From NCBI RefSeq assembly GCF_004135735.1, contig NZ_CP012670.1, positions 2,997,501-3,061,500 on the forward strand: 64,000 nucleotides of DNA, written 5' to 3'. Made by a program: the position numbers and the translations under genes. The notes beneath the pieces are model-generated. The model was not told the DNA's origin, ran no database searches, and was given only the letters and a program-made list of their open reading frames with translations. Positions 8,415-18,023 of the stretch are shown piece after piece. This DNA is from Sorangium cellulosum. GTDB lineage: Bacteria > Myxococcota_A > Polyangia > Polyangiales > Polyangiaceae. Position 1 is the first letter of the stretch. Every line of letters starts with the position of its first letter.

Positions 8415-10862
8415 GTGCTTGCTCGCAGGCTCCCGCTCGCCCTCGCGCTGCTCGGCCTCGCCCTGACGACCGTGGATGCGCGTGCCGACGCTCCAGCCTC
8501 GGCGATGGCGCGCCTGCTCAGGCCGCGCCTGGGACGGCATCCGCTCGCCGATCCGCGCGGACGCATCCCCGTGCTGGTCCCGCTGCCGGCCCGCGCCGAT
8601 GCGCGGTCGCTCGGGTTGCTCCCGGTCGCGCCGGGCTTCGGGACCGTCCGGCTCGCGCCCGAGGACGTCGACGCCTTCGCCGCCGAGCACCCGGAGCTGG
8701 CGCTGCTCACGGGACCGCCGCGGCTGCCCCTCCTGGATCGATCGAGGAGGTGGATCCGGCTCGATCAGTACCGGGAAGCGACCAGCGCGGACGGCGTCGG
8801 CGCGGACGGCGAGGGGGTGGTCGTCGGCATCGTCGATACCGGCATCGACGTGACCCATCCGGATTTCCGGGATGAGGACGGCGGGACGCGGATCCGATGG
8901 CTGCTTCAGGCGGGGGAGGCCAGAGGGCTGCAACCCGCGCTCGAGCGCGCGTACGGCTGCGATGATCCGAACCAGTCCTCGTGCGCGATCTTCTCCCACG
9001 TCGAGATCGACGCCATGCTGGCAGAGAAGCTGCCTGGCCTTCAGCGCGACATCACCGGCCACGGCACGCACGTGGCCTCCATCGCGGCGGGGAACGGCGG
9101 GCCGATGGTCTCCCAGCGGCCGCGCTACGTCGGGGTGGCGCCCGCGGCCACGCTGATCGTCGCCGCGCCTTCGCGACCCGGGGACGGCTTCGATGACCCG
9201 GACATCCTGAAGGCCGTGCAGTTCATCTTCGACCGCGCCGACGAGCTCGGCATGCCGGCGGTCGTCAACCTGAGCGTCGGGAGCGATTTCGGGCCCCACG
9301 ACGGGACGAGCCCGCTCGAGGTCGGGCTCGCCGCGATGGTCGGCGGCGAGCGCAGGGGGCGCGCGATCGTCGTGGCCGCCGGCAACAGCGGCGCGCTGTA
9401 CGAGATCGACGGCGAGGGGCCGATGGGGATCCACACCGAGGCGCATGTCTCGCCCCACGCCGTGACACGCGTGCCCATCCGCACGCCGGCCTCGTCGAAC
9501 GGGTACGGGTACGTCTGGATCACGTTCCGCCCGGACGATGAGGTGTCGGTCGGCCTCGAGGGGCCGGGCGGCGAGGCGTGGATCGGCCTCGTCGATCCCG
9601 GCGAGGACGCCGGCTACAAGGGCGACGACGGCAGGACGACCGGCGCCGTGATCAACCGGCTCGCGAACGGGAAGTCGGCCATCACCGCGGACACGAACAG
9701 CGCGGTCGTGGCCTTCAGCGGGGCGTGGGAGGCAGGCGAGTTCGCCGTCCTCCTGCAGGGCCGCGGGGACGCGCAGCTCTGGGTGACGGGGCTCGGCGAC
9801 GTCTCCCCATCCCACGATCTGGGGCTCCAGTTCACGCGCGGGATCAAGCAGGGAACGATCAACGTGCCCGCGAGCCACCCCGGCCTGCTCGCCGTGGGCT
9901 GTACCATCAACCGCGTGAGCTGGAGGCCGCACGGGCGCCGCACGAACGTGCGCCTCACGAGCGTCGAGGGCGAGCTGATCGAGGAGGACAGCGCCTGCTA
10001 TTTCAGCGCGGCCGGTCCCACGCCGTTCGGCGTGGCGAAGCCCGAGATCAGCGCGCCCGGCGGCTTCGTCGTGGCGGCCATGGGCGACGGGGTGGATCCG
10101 CGCGACCGGCCCGGAGGGCTGTTCGACACGCCCGGGTGCCCCGACGACGAGCCGTGCTTCGTGGTCGACGATCACCACGCGGTCGCGTCGGGGTCCTCGA
10201 TGTCGGCGCCGCAGGTCACGGGCGCGATAGCGCTCCTCTTCCAGCGCGACCCGCGCCTGAGCCAGGCGGACGTCACGGAGATCCTCCAGGCGGGCGCGCG
10301 GTATCCGAGGGGCGCCGTGCCGCTGGACGCACAGCTCGGCCCCGGCGTGCTCGATCTCGAGGGCGCGCTCCTCGCGCACTGGAGGCACCAGACCGAGGGC
10401 AGCGAGCCGGCGATCGACAGGAGCTGGTACGTGCTGTCGAGCACCTACGCGAGGCCCGATCCGTCATGGCCCGTCTGGGGGACGGTCGAGCTGCGGCGCT
10501 CGGATGGCGCGCCGGTGGGGGGCGCGGGCGACAAGCTCACGTTGTCTCTCCGCGGCGGGGTCGTGCACACGCCGCTCCGGCAGGTGCGCCGCGGGCTGTG
10601 GCGGTTCGCGGTCGCGGCGCCGCGCGGCTCCGGCGGAGCGACGCTGAGCGTCGACGTGCTCTATGACGGCGTCTCGCTCGGCGCGCGCGAGCTCCCGATC
10701 GGGAGCGACGTGTGGATGGCGAGCGGGGAGCTCGAGGCGACGAGCGGCGCGTGCTCCTGCGCGGCGCCCGGCTCGGTGCGCGGGCTCCCGCCGGGCGTCG
10801 CCGCGAGCTGGGTCGTGAGCGGCCTCGCGGCGGCCGCCGTGGCGCGCCGACGCCGCGGCTGA
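8415..10862 (+). CDS. Subtilisin-like (S8) serine protease with MYXO-CTERM-like tail
   Basis: Secreted or surface-sorted endopeptidase of 815 aa. The GTG start gives a clear signal peptide (Arg-Arg, Leu/Ala core, cut near DARADA). The catalytic triad is complete: D141 (VDTGID), H216 (GHGTHV) and S595 (GSSMSAP). About 290 residues lie between the His and Ser segments beyond the minimal fold, consistent with a large inserted beta domain. The C terminus carries a CSC motif, a hydrophobic helix (VVSGLAAAAVA) and Arg-Arg-Arg, the pattern of myxobacterial MYXO-CTERM sorting tags. It stands alone, with 116 bp upstream and 170 bp downstream. Confidence 0.88.
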   Translation: MLARRLPLALALLGLALTTVDARADAPASAMARLLRPRLGRHPLADPRGRIPVLVPLPARADARSLGLLPVAPGFGTVRLAPEDVDAFAAEHPELALLTGPPRLPLLDRSRRWIRLDQYREATSADGVGADGEGVVVGIVDTGIDVTHPDFRDEDGGTRIRWLLQAGEARGLQPALERAYGCDDPNQSSCAIFSHVEIDAMLAEKLPGLQRDITGHGTHVASIAAGNGGPMVSQRPRYVGVAPAATLIVAAPSRPGDGFDDPDILKAVQFIFDRADELGMPAVVNLSVGSDFGPHDGTSPLEVGLAAMVGGERRGRAIVVAAGNSGALYEIDGEGPMGIHTEAHVSPHAVTRVPIRTPASSNGYGYVWITFRPDDEVSVGLEGPGGEAWIGLVDPGEDAGYKGDDGRTTGAVINRLANGKSAITADTNSAVVAFSGAWEAGEFAVLLQGRGDAQLWVTGLGDVSPSHDLGLQFTRGIKQGTINVPASHPGLLAVGCTINRVSWRPHGRRTNVRLTSVEGELIEEDSACYFSAAGPTPFGVAKPEISAPGGFVVAAMGDGVDPRDRPGGLFDTPGCPDDEPCFVVDDHHAVASGSSMSAPQVTGAIALLFQRDPRLSQADVTEILQAGARYPRGAVPLDAQLGPGVLDLEGALLAHWRHQTEGSEPAIDRSWYVLSSTYARPDPSWPVWGTVELRRSDGAPVGGAGDKLTLSLRGGVVHTPLRQVRRGLWRFAVAAPRGSGGATLSVDVLYDGVSLGARELPIGSDVWMASGELEATSGACSCAAPGSVRGLPPGVAASWVVSGLAAAAVARRRRG

Positions 10863-11032
10863 GCTCCAGAGGCGCGGGGCGCCTGGAGCAGCGGGCAGGG
10901 GCGAGAGGACAGCACGATGGCCAGGCTCGCGCCCGCGCAGGCTCGCGCCGGGCTGCCATCCGGCGCTGTCCGTGTCACCGTGGCCGCGCGGCAGGCGGAG
11001 CAGCCCACGATGCCGCCTGCCCGGGGGCTGTG

Positions 11033-12313
11033 ATGGAGAAAAGGATGAGCTCAGGTCGACCCACCACCGAGGAGACCGGCGCGGAAGCGAGAGATCGGCT
11101 CCCGCCGCGGCCGATCCGCTTCGCGGCGCGCACCGGCTGGGATCTCTCGGAGAACCAGCTCGCTTCCGTCCTCGTCGAGGCCCGCCGCGCCGGGCGCGCG
11201 CTCGTCGACTTCACCGAGTCGAACCCGACGCGCTGCGGGATCGCCGAGACAGCCCCGCTCATCGCGCGGCTGGGCGAGCCGCGCGGCTGCCGGTACGCGC
11301 CGCTGCCGCTCGGCGATCCCGCGGCGCGCGCCGCGGTGGCGCGCTACTACCAGGAGCGCGGCCTCGACGTGGATCCCGCGGGCGTCGTGCTGACGGCCAG
11401 CACCAGCGAGGCCTATGGCTGGCTCCTCAAGCTGCTCGCCGAGCGCGGCGATGACGTGCTCGTCCCCGTCCCGTCGTACCCGCTGCTCGAGTACCTCGCC
11501 TGTCTGGAGGACGTCTCGCTCACGCCTTACCCGCTCCTCAAGGAGGAGGGATGGCGGATCGACCTCGGCGCGCTGGAGCGCGCGGCCGGCGAGCGGACGA
11601 GGGCGGTGGTGCTCGTCCACCCGAACAACCCGACCGGCTCCTTCGTGCGCCGCGACGATGCGGCCGCCCTCGAGGCGTGCGCGCGCGAGCGCGGCCTCGC
11701 GCTGATCGTCGATGAGGTCTTCGGCGACTACGCGCACGGAGACCTCCCCGCGGACCGGCTGCCGAGCTTCGCGGGCCGACGGCAGGCGCTGACCTTCGTC
11801 CTGAGCGGGCTCTCCAAGGTGATGGCGCTGCCGCAGCTCAAGCTCGGCTGGATCGCGGTCTCGGGCCCGCCGGACCTCGCCGCCGCGGCGATGGAGCGGC
11901 TCGAGGTCATCGCCGATACCTACCTCTCGGTCGGCACGCCGGTGCAGCTCGCGCTCCCGGAGATCCTCGCGGCGCGCGCGCCCGTGCAGCGCGCGATCCT
12001 GGAGCGCGTGCGGACGAACCTCGCCGCGCTCGACGCGGCGATCGCGGCGCGGGCGACCGTGCAGCGCGCCGTCCGGCGGCTCCCGGTCGACGGCGGCTGG
12101 TACGCGACGCTGGAGGTCCCGCGCGTGCACGACGAGGACGGGTGGGTCGAGCTCCTCGTGCGCGAGGAGGGCCTCATCGTCCACCCCGGCTACTTCTTCG
12201 ACATGCCGCGCGACGGCTTCCTGGTGGTCGGTCTGCTGCTCGAGCCGCCCGTGTTCGCCGCCGCCGCGCTGCGGCTCGTCCACCGGCTGGAGCGCGCGCT
12301 CAGCGATGGATGA
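11033..12313 (+). CDS. PLP-dependent class I/II aminotransferase
   Basis: A 426-aa fold-type I aminotransferase of the aspartate/alanine family. The PLP lysine is K262 in LSGLSKVMALPQLKLGW; the pyridine-binding Asp (DEVFGDY) and the PNNPTG loop are present. The ATG at 11033 is used; an ATG 12 nt downstream is also possible. Substrate is unknown. Its 3' end overlaps the convergent L,D-transpeptidase gene by 14 bp, so the two 3' coding ends are interlocked. Confidence 0.88.
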   Translation: MEKRMSSGRPTTEETGAEARDRLPPRPIRFAARTGWDLSENQLASVLVEARRAGRALVDFTESNPTRCGIAETAPLIARLGEPRGCRYAPLPLGDPAARAAVARYYQERGLDVDPAGVVLTASTSEAYGWLLKLLAERGDDVLVPVPSYPLLEYLACLEDVSLTPYPLLKEEGWRIDLGALERAAGERTRAVVLVHPNNPTGSFVRRDDAAALEACARERGLALIVDEVFGDYAHGDLPADRLPSFAGRRQALTFVLSGLSKVMALPQLKLGWIAVSGPPDLAAAAMERLEVIADTYLSVGTPVQLALPEILAARAPVQRAILERVRTNLAALDAAIAARATVQRAVRRLPVDGGWYATLEVPRVHDEDGWVELLVREEGLIVHPGYFFDMPRDGFLVVGLLLEPPVFAAAALRLVHRLERALSDG

Positions 12314-14009
12314 GGACCACCGTGGAGCGGCCCGCGTCGCGCGACGCCCGGAGGCCGTGCCACCCGTCCGGCACCGGCGGATCGGTCCACGCGAACATCT
12401 GCTTCGCGTCGATGGGGGAGAGGTTGACGCAGCCGCCGCTCTTCAGCTCGCCCCAGGCGTCGTGCCAGTACGCGCCGTGCAGGGCGTGAGGGCCATGGAA
12501 GTTCTGCACGAACTGCACCTCGGAGTGGACGAGGTTGTCGTTCGAGCTCGACACCATCGTCGCCGTCACGAACTTCCCGTCGATGCGGAAGCGCCCCGTG
12601 GGCGTCGCCGCGGTCTCGATGGCGGGGACGCCCTTCCGCGGCACGCCGCCGCGCCCGGGCGAGACGAGCGTCGCGAAGACCGGGGTGAGCTCTTCGTACG
12701 CGACGAGCCATCCGCCGAGCACGCTCACCTCGATCCACTTGCGCGGCGGCGAGGAAGGGTCGTTCTCCCCATCGAGCGGTGAGCGCTTCGCCGCCTCGAT
12801 CACGACCGCGTCCTCCGCGCGCACGTAGATCCCCGGCTCCTGCGTCTCGAGGAGCGGCTCGGCGCCGTCGACCTCGGCGCGGCCCGTGAGCCCGACCCAG
12901 TCGAGCCGCACGAAGGACGCGCCGGTCGGCTCGAACCGGCCGTCGGCGCCGCGCCGGTACTTCGGTCGATCGGTCTTGCGGAAGAACGCGAGCGGGAGCG
13001 AACGCCCGTCCTTCAGCCACACGCCCTGGAAGCTCGAGCGCGGGTAGGGCCTGAGCCGATCCTTCGGCATGTACGCCTGGTCCGAGGTGACCACCCAGGT
13101 CCGATCCACCGCATCGAACGCCCGGGTGAACGCCACCGTCGAGCCGGTCACGATCCGGTCACGCGCCTCGCGAACGAGGCCGCCGAAGGGGAACAGCGCC
13201 GGGGCAGCGACGCCCGCCGGCTTCAGATCGACCCCGACGAGATCCGCGTCGATCGCGCGGATGGCGTCATCGTCGCCGGCGGCGCGCGCCTTCGCGACGT
13301 TCGCGAGGTGCTCCGCGAGATCCCACTCGGCGCGTCGCTGCTCTTTCTCGCTCGGGAGGCGCGGGTAGCGCGGCGCGCCGGTCGACTCCGCGTACTCGTA
13401 GGGCCAAGGGGAGTCGATCCTGGGCGCGTGGGGGCGCAGCGCGACCACCACCGGGTCGTTCGGGTCGACGGTGGCGCTGGCGCCGGCGCAGACGTAGCCC
13501 CGCGGCTCGACGGCGTACCACGCGTCGCAGCCCGCGCCCGGCGTGCGCGCCGCCTCGAGGCTGCCGCCGCGCAAGGCGACGGAGCCGCCGAGGCCGAGGT
13601 AGCCGCTCCATCCCCGCGTGGGGTAGGGGCCGGGGTTGATCCAGGAAAACCGCGCCTTCGAATAAATGCGCGCGACCTCCTGTGCCGCGTCCGCGGAGGG
13701 CGCCGCCTCGGTCTCGGCCGGGTCGGCAGCGGGGGCCTTCGCTGCCGCGGCAGGTGCGGCCTCGACGGGCGCTGCGGGCTGGGCGTCGTCGGCCTCGACG
13801 GGCGCTGCGGGCTGGGCGTCGTCGGCCTCGACGGGCGCTGCGGGCTGGGCGTCGTCGGCCTCGACGGGCGCTGCGGGCTGGGCGTCGCCCGCCTCGGGCG
13901 GGGCCGGCGCGGCCACGGCAGGGCTCTCTTCGGAGCATGCGGCGGTGCCCCCGGATGCGACCGCGCACGTCAGGGCCGCGAGGAGCAAGGGGCAAGGTGA
14001 GCTGGCCAT
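12300..14009 (-). CDS. L,D-transpeptidase (YkuD) lipoprotein
   Basis: Predicted lipoprotein (leader ending GTAAC) of 569 aa acting on peptidoglycan stem peptides. After the lipobox come four copies of an 11-residue repeat (E-A-D/G-D-A-Q-P-A-A-P-V) forming a negatively charged stalk, then a long unique middle region, then the YkuD catalytic domain. The domain shows HGPHALHGAYWHDAWG followed by SGGCVNLSP, giving the catalytic Cys (about residue 526) and the conserved His. The family makes 3-3 cross-links or attaches proteins to peptidoglycan. The stalk could reach through the periplasm to the wall. Overlaps the aminotransferase gene tail to tail. Confidence 0.87.
   Translation of the reverse strand: MASSPCPLLLAALTCAVASGGTAACSEESPAVAAPAPPEAGDAQPAAPVEADDAQPAAPVEADDAQPAAPVEADDAQPAAPVEAAPAAAAKAPAADPAETEAAPSADAAQEVARIYSKARFSWINPGPYPTRGWSGYLGLGGSVALRGGSLEAARTPGAGCDAWYAVEPRGYVCAGASATVDPNDPVVVALRPHAPRIDSPWPYEYAESTGAPRYPRLPSEKEQRRAEWDLAEHLANVAKARAAGDDDAIRAIDADLVGVDLKPAGVAAPALFPFGGLVREARDRIVTGSTVAFTRAFDAVDRTWVVTSDQAYMPKDRLRPYPRSSFQGVWLKDGRSLPLAFFRKTDRPKYRRGADGRFEPTGASFVRLDWVGLTGRAEVDGAEPLLETQEPGIYVRAEDAVVIEAAKRSPLDGENDPSSPPRKWIEVSVLGGWLVAYEELTPVFATLVSPGRGGVPRKGVPAIETAATPTGRFRIDGKFVTATMVSSSNDNLVHSEVQFVQNFHGPHALHGAYWHDAWGELKSGGCVNLSPIDAKQMFAWTDPPVPDGWHGLRASRDAGRSTVVLIHR
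13761..13892. repeat. 33-bp coding tandem repeat, four units
   Basis: Units begin at 13761, 13794, 13827 and 13860. The first three are identical and the fourth differs only at its end. They encode the 11-residue stalk repeat of the L,D-transpeptidase lipoprotein. Near-identity at DNA level points to recent expansion by slippage or unequal recombination. Confidence 0.95.
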
Positions 14010-14161
14010 GCAAGCGGTAAGAGACTACTTGCCGGACGTCGCCGCGGACAAGCGGACGTCGGATGCAGAAGTCCGGGGTGGAACCGGCAACCCGGCCCGC
14101 GCCGCGCGCCCTCCGCCGGATCGCGGCGGCCCGACAGCCGTCGGACCGCGGGCGTGGGGCG

Positions 14162-14392
14162 CTACAGCCTGCCGAGCACGGCCACCACGAGGAGGATGAC
14201 CCCGACGAGCGCGGCGGTGAGCATCATGAACCGCGCCAGCCGCGGCTTGAGCCACCTCCACAGGACGAGGCGAGCCACCTTCCACAAGAGCGCCAGGATC
14301 TGCCAGAGGACCTTGCCCACGACGGCAGCGTAGCGCAGTCCCGGGGCGCGCGCCCCCGACCGGAGAGGCGTTTTGTGCCTGCTGAAGGGCAC
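14162..14392 (-). CDS. Small membrane protein
   Basis: Up to 76 aa; the C-terminal half (from VGKVLWQILALLW) is strongly hydrophobic with basic residues between two helices (WRWLKPRLARFMML, then VGVILLVVAVLG), typical of a two-helix or hairpin membrane peptide. A GTG at 14320 would give a 52-aa protein that starts at the first helix and looks more natural than the Arg/Pro-rich extension. No family recognised. It lies alone between two minus-strand envelope genes. Confidence 0.5.
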   Translation of the reverse strand: MPFSRHKTPLRSGARAPGLRYAAVVGKVLWQILALLWKVARLVLWRWLKPRLARFMMLTAALVGVILLVVAVLGRL

Positions 14393-14498
14393 GGCGACGG
14401 AGGAGCCCGGCGATGGCCCGCGCGCCGGGCGGGCCCAGGGCGCAGCCGCACCGTCAGCACGACGGCGTGCTCGGGCCAGGCGTGCGCGACGTGCGGCG

Positions 14499-15233
14499 TC
14501 AGTCGATGCTGACGCTGACCTTCGAGGCGTAGCTGCCAGGGGAGGGGAAGGTGATCTCGCGGAGCGCGTCGGCGACGCACTCGGCCGCCTCCTCGCCCCG
14601 CTCGTCGGCGCTGGAGACGCCCACCCCGAGCGCCTTGCCGTCCGTGTCGATGTACAGCGTCGCCGTGAGCTGGCTGGCGCCGGCCTGGCTCCGGCAGGAC
14701 TCGAGCGCCGGGCGCGCCTTCTTGTACGGCGTCCCGAGCTGATCAGGCGTCCACGGCACGGGCAGGCGCTCGTCGCTGCTCGGCTCGAAGGTGAAGCTGT
14801 TCTCGGCCAGGCCCTCGCCGCCGACCGGCTTCGGCCACCTCGTTGCCTTGAGGACGTCGAGCATGCACGCCTCGGTCTCGCGATCGCCGAGGGTCGATTC
14901 CTTCACGAACGCCCAGCGCGCCGCGCCCTCCTCGGTCACCCGGACCTTGAACCGTATCTCGCCGCCGAGATACGGGATGCGCTGAACGCCCCTCTCGTAA
15001 CAGCGCGAGAGCCGGTGCGACGCGCGCTCGAACGCCGCCTGCACCTTCTCCTCGTTCATGGCGCCGATCTCGGCGCGCGCGCTCATCGACGAGCGCCGCT
15101 CCTCCACCGGATCGGCGTCGCGCAGGAGCGGCGCAGCGGGCGCAGGCTCGGCGCCGCCGCAGCCAAGGAGGGCCGACGCGGCCGGAAGCGCGACGAGGAG
15201 GAGCGAAGCCTTGAGCAAGCGAGTGCGTTTCAT
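14499..15233 (-). CDS. AgmX/PglI C-terminal domain lipoprotein
   Basis: A 244-aa predicted lipoprotein (MKRTRLLK leader, lipobox LLGC). It carries two copies of the pattern seen in AgmX/PglI C-terminal domains: SRCYERGVQ, then a G-x-I/V strand, a second Cys, and an ending like ALREITFPSPGSY. Four cysteines are spaced as in two disulfides. Such domains occur in myxobacterial envelope and gliding-related proteins, where the Cys-rich module probably binds a partner; a direct role in motility is not shown. The phosphoesterase gene lies 86 bp upstream on the same strand. Confidence 0.72.
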   Translation of the reverse strand: MKRTRLLKASLLLVALPAASALLGCGGAEPAPAAPLLRDADPVEERRSSMSARAEIGAMNEEKVQAAFERASHRLSRCYERGVQRIPYLGGEIRFKVRVTEEGAARWAFVKESTLGDRETEACMLDVLKATRWPKPVGGEGLAENSFTFEPSSDERLPVPWTPDQLGTPYKKARPALESCRSQAGASQLTATLYIDTDGKALGVGVSSADERGEEAAECVADALREITFPSPGSYASKVSVSID

Positions 15234-15319
15234 GATTCGACACGGACTGTATACGACCGTGTCTTCCGGCGAAAAGAGGGGAAGGAGGGCAGGCCACGCT
15301 CCAGTCACCCTGATAGTTT

Positions 15320-16156
15320 CTATGCTGCCGCGAACACCGACACCCCGCTCCGGACGCGCGTCCGCTCCGAGAGGAGGCGGCCGTGACGCACATGGTAGAG
15401 GCGGAGCGGCGTGTGTCCGTCCACGAGCGCCTGAGCGCAGAACATCCGGGCGGGCGCGCCGGCGCGGACAGGCGTGTCCGCTTCGCGGTGCGTGTGCCCG
15501 TGGAGCACATGGATGTGGTCGTGCTCCTGGAGCAGCGCCATCTGCTCGGCGCTGTTGAGCAGGCCGTCGAGCCACTGCCACGCGCCGACAGGGTGGCAGC
15601 GCGGCGGGTGGTGCTGGGCGAGCACGAGCGCGTCGCCCGAGCGCCGCGTCTCGGCGGCGAGCTGGGCGACCTGCGCCAGCGCGCGCGTCGCGATCGCGCC
15701 CGCCGAGCGGGTCACCGGCTGCAGGATGGCCGTGGAGACGGCGGCCAGCACGACACCGGGGAGGGCGACGGTCGTCCCGGGGCCGCTCGTCGCCGCGAAG
15801 GGGCGCAGCGGTCCGCAGAGGGCGCGCTCCCAGGCGTCGCCGCCAGCGTAGACGTCGTGATTGCCAGGCGCCAGGGTGACGCGCGCCGGCGGCCAGCCGC
15901 TCTCGGCCAGCACCGCGGCGAGCACCTCGAACTGGGGGGCGGTCCCGTCCTCGGTGAGGTCGCCCGTGAGCACCAGGTGGTCGGCCCCGCTCTGCCGCGC
16001 CTCGAGGAGCGCGGCCAGCGCGCGGCGGCGCCGCTGCTCCGCGTCGATCGGGCGGCCGAAGCTCAGGTAACGGAGCCGCCACCGCTCGGCGCCGCGGCGC
16101 CGGCCGTGATCCGCCTCGAGGAGATGAAGATCGGTGAGGTGGGCGATCGTCGTCAT
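15320..16156 (-). CDS. Calcineurin-like metallophosphoesterase
   Basis: A 278-aa cytoplasmic phosphoesterase with the full dimetal signature: DLHLLEAD (D-x-H), TGDLTEDG (GD), PGNHDVYAGG (GNHD), AQHHPP and HGHTH. The arrangement is that of the cAMP phosphodiesterase (CpdA)/Icc-like branch, so cyclic nucleotide or phosphodiester hydrolysis is plausible but not proven. A cNMP-binding mechanosensitive channel is divergently encoded 210 bp away, an interesting but untested link. ATG 16156 is used because it starts directly at the first beta strand. Confidence 0.88.
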   Translation of the reverse strand: MTTIAHLTDLHLLEADHGRRRGAERWRLRYLSFGRPIDAEQRRRRALAALLEARQSGADHLVLTGDLTEDGTAPQFEVLAAVLAESGWPPARVTLAPGNHDVYAGGDAWERALCGPLRPFAATSGPGTTVALPGVVLAAVSTAILQPVTRSAGAIATRALAQVAQLAAETRRSGDALVLAQHHPPRCHPVGAWQWLDGLLNSAEQMALLQEHDHIHVLHGHTHREADTPVRAGAPARMFCAQALVDGHTPLRLYHVRHGRLLSERTRVRSGVSVFAAA

Positions 16157-16366
16157 CGGCGGCGATCGTGCTCCCGACCCCGCGTCGTTCCAGCGACATC
16201 GACGCAAGCTCTCGGCGACGCGGCGCGGCCGCAGGCGCGCGGGCGCCGCGCGCTCTCGACCCCGCACCCGCGCTCGATGCGGCCGGGGGAGGTGAGCCGT
16301 GACGCCCCCCCGGCCGCGCGCGACGCGATTGTGACAGGAGCGGGCTGAGCTCTACCATCGGCCGCC

Positions 16367-17893
16367 ATGCCGGGGGCCGCTCACCACATCTCGGACGCGC
16401 TCGTGCGCGTGGCGTCGTCAGGGGCCATCGGGGTGGGCGTCGCCGCGGCGCTGCTCGTCGCGGTGCGGATGCTGGCGCCCCCCGCGGAGCGCGGAAAGCT
16501 GCGGCTGCCGATCGCGTTGCTCTGCCTCCACGTGGCCGTGCTGCTCGCCCGGCTCCCGCTCGATCCGGCGTCGCCGCTGCACCGGGCGCTGTCGGTCGTC
16601 GGGCTCTTCTTTCTCCTGACCGCGCTCGGCCGCGCCGCCTTCCTCCTCGTCGTCGACCTCATCCTCGGCGTCCGCCTCGGCCGGCCGCTGTCGCGGATCA
16701 TCCGCGACATCTTCCAGGGGCTCGTCTACGCCGGCGCCGTGCTCATCACCCTCCGCGCCGCGGGGGTCGAGCCCGGCTCGCTGCTCACCACCTCCGCGCT
16801 GCTCACGGCGGTGATCGGCCTGTCGCTCCAGGAGACGCTCGGCAACCTCTTCGCGGGCCTCGCGATCCAGGCGCAGCAGCCGTTCGAGGTGGGAGACTGG
16901 ATCCAGATCGAGCCCGATCCGAGGCTCATCGGGCAGGTGATCGAGATCAACTGGCGCGCGACCAAGGTGCTCACGAACGATCAGATCGAGCTCACGATCC
17001 CGAACGGCACGCTGGCGAAGAGCACCATCCGGAACTTCACGAAGCCCACCGCGACGGCGCGGCGGACCATCGAGGTGCGGGGCCCCCACGACGTGTCGCC
17101 GCGGGTCGTCGAGCAGGCGCTGCTCGACGCGGCGGCCTCCGCGCCAGGGGTGCTGCCCGCGCCGCCGCCCTTCGTGCTCGCCGCCAGGTTCGAGGACAAC
17201 GGCATCGCCTATCAGCTCTACTTCTTCACCGACGACTTCGCCCGTCGCGACCGCGTCGACTCCGCCGTTCGCCAGCGGATCTGGTTCGCGTTCCAGCGCG
17301 CGGGCATCTCCATCCCCGTGAACACCCACGCCGTCAGGATGGCGGACACGTCGTCCGAGGCCCACGCGCGCAGCGAGGCCGAGGCGCGGCAGCGCCGCCT
17401 GCAGTCGCTGCGCGTCGTCGACTTCCTCGCCGCGCTCCCGCCGCCGCTCCTCGAGCGGCTCGCGACGCTGACGAAGACCTGTCATTACATGGTCGGTGAG
17501 GTCGTGATCCGGCAGGGCGCCGTCGGGCACGAGCTCTTCATCGTGCAATCGGGCGAGGTCTCGGTGGTCGTGGGGCGCGAGGGCGGCAGCACGGCCGAGG
17601 TGGCGCGCCTCGGCCCGGGCAAGTTCTTCGGCGAGATGTCGCTGATGACGGGGGAGCCCCGCAGCGCCACCATCCAGGCGGTGAGCGACTGCGAGCTCGT
17701 GAAGGTCGACAAGGAGGCCTTCCACGAGATCCTGGCGGCGGCGCCCGACGTCGCCGAGAAGATCACGGAGGTCTTCGCCGCGCGGCAGTCCGCCATCGAC
17801 GAGAACGTCTCGGTGCGCCGCGCCCGCGCCGACGCGGAGGAGGCCAGGACGGTCGCGCTGGTCGAGAAGATCCGGCAGTTCTTCTCGCTTTGA
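16367..17893 (+). CDS. MscS-type mechanosensitive channel with cNMP-binding domain
   Basis: A 508-aa inner-membrane protein with three to four N-terminal transmembrane segments. The MscS pore and beta domain follow (LLTTSALLTAVIGLSLQETLGNLFAGL pore helix region, then the IPNGTLAKSTIRNF segment). The C-terminal cyclic-nucleotide-binding fold (about residues 350-490) includes GELFIVQSG-like and FFGEMSLMTGEPRSATI, with the phosphate-binding cassette Glu and Arg present. Known cNMP-gated MscS relatives open on nucleotide binding rather than tension alone. The protein may couple a second messenger to ion or osmolyte release. Confidence 0.9.
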   Translation: MPGAAHHISDALVRVASSGAIGVGVAAALLVAVRMLAPPAERGKLRLPIALLCLHVAVLLARLPLDPASPLHRALSVVGLFFLLTALGRAAFLLVVDLILGVRLGRPLSRIIRDIFQGLVYAGAVLITLRAAGVEPGSLLTTSALLTAVIGLSLQETLGNLFAGLAIQAQQPFEVGDWIQIEPDPRLIGQVIEINWRATKVLTNDQIELTIPNGTLAKSTIRNFTKPTATARRTIEVRGPHDVSPRVVEQALLDAAASAPGVLPAPPPFVLAARFEDNGIAYQLYFFTDDFARRDRVDSAVRQRIWFAFQRAGISIPVNTHAVRMADTSSEAHARSEAEARQRRLQSLRVVDFLAALPPPLLERLATLTKTCHYMVGEVVIRQGAVGHELFIVQSGEVSVVVGREGGSTAEVARLGPGKFFGEMSLMTGEPRSATIQAVSDCELVKVDKEAFHEILAAAPDVAEKITEVFAARQSAIDENVSVRRARADAEEARTVALVEKIRQFFSL

Positions 17894-18023
17894 TCGCCCG
17901 TCGCTGGAACGCGCCGGCGGCGGGGCACGCTGGGCGCTCGCGTGCAGGCGAGCCACGGACGGGGCCCGCCGGAACGCAAGCCCTGGAGGTGGGCTCCCAC
18001 GGACCCCACCGCCGGCGCGCGCG

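Noticed and set aside
8241..10388. 715-codon minus-strand frame opposite the subtilase
   Set aside because: The subtilase triad, signal peptide and tail are on the plus strand; the opposite frame shows only codon-bias artefacts.
16418..17956. 512-codon minus-strand frame opposite the MscS channel
   Set aside because: Low-complexity Arg/Glu/Asp/His composition typical of antisense reading in high-GC DNA.
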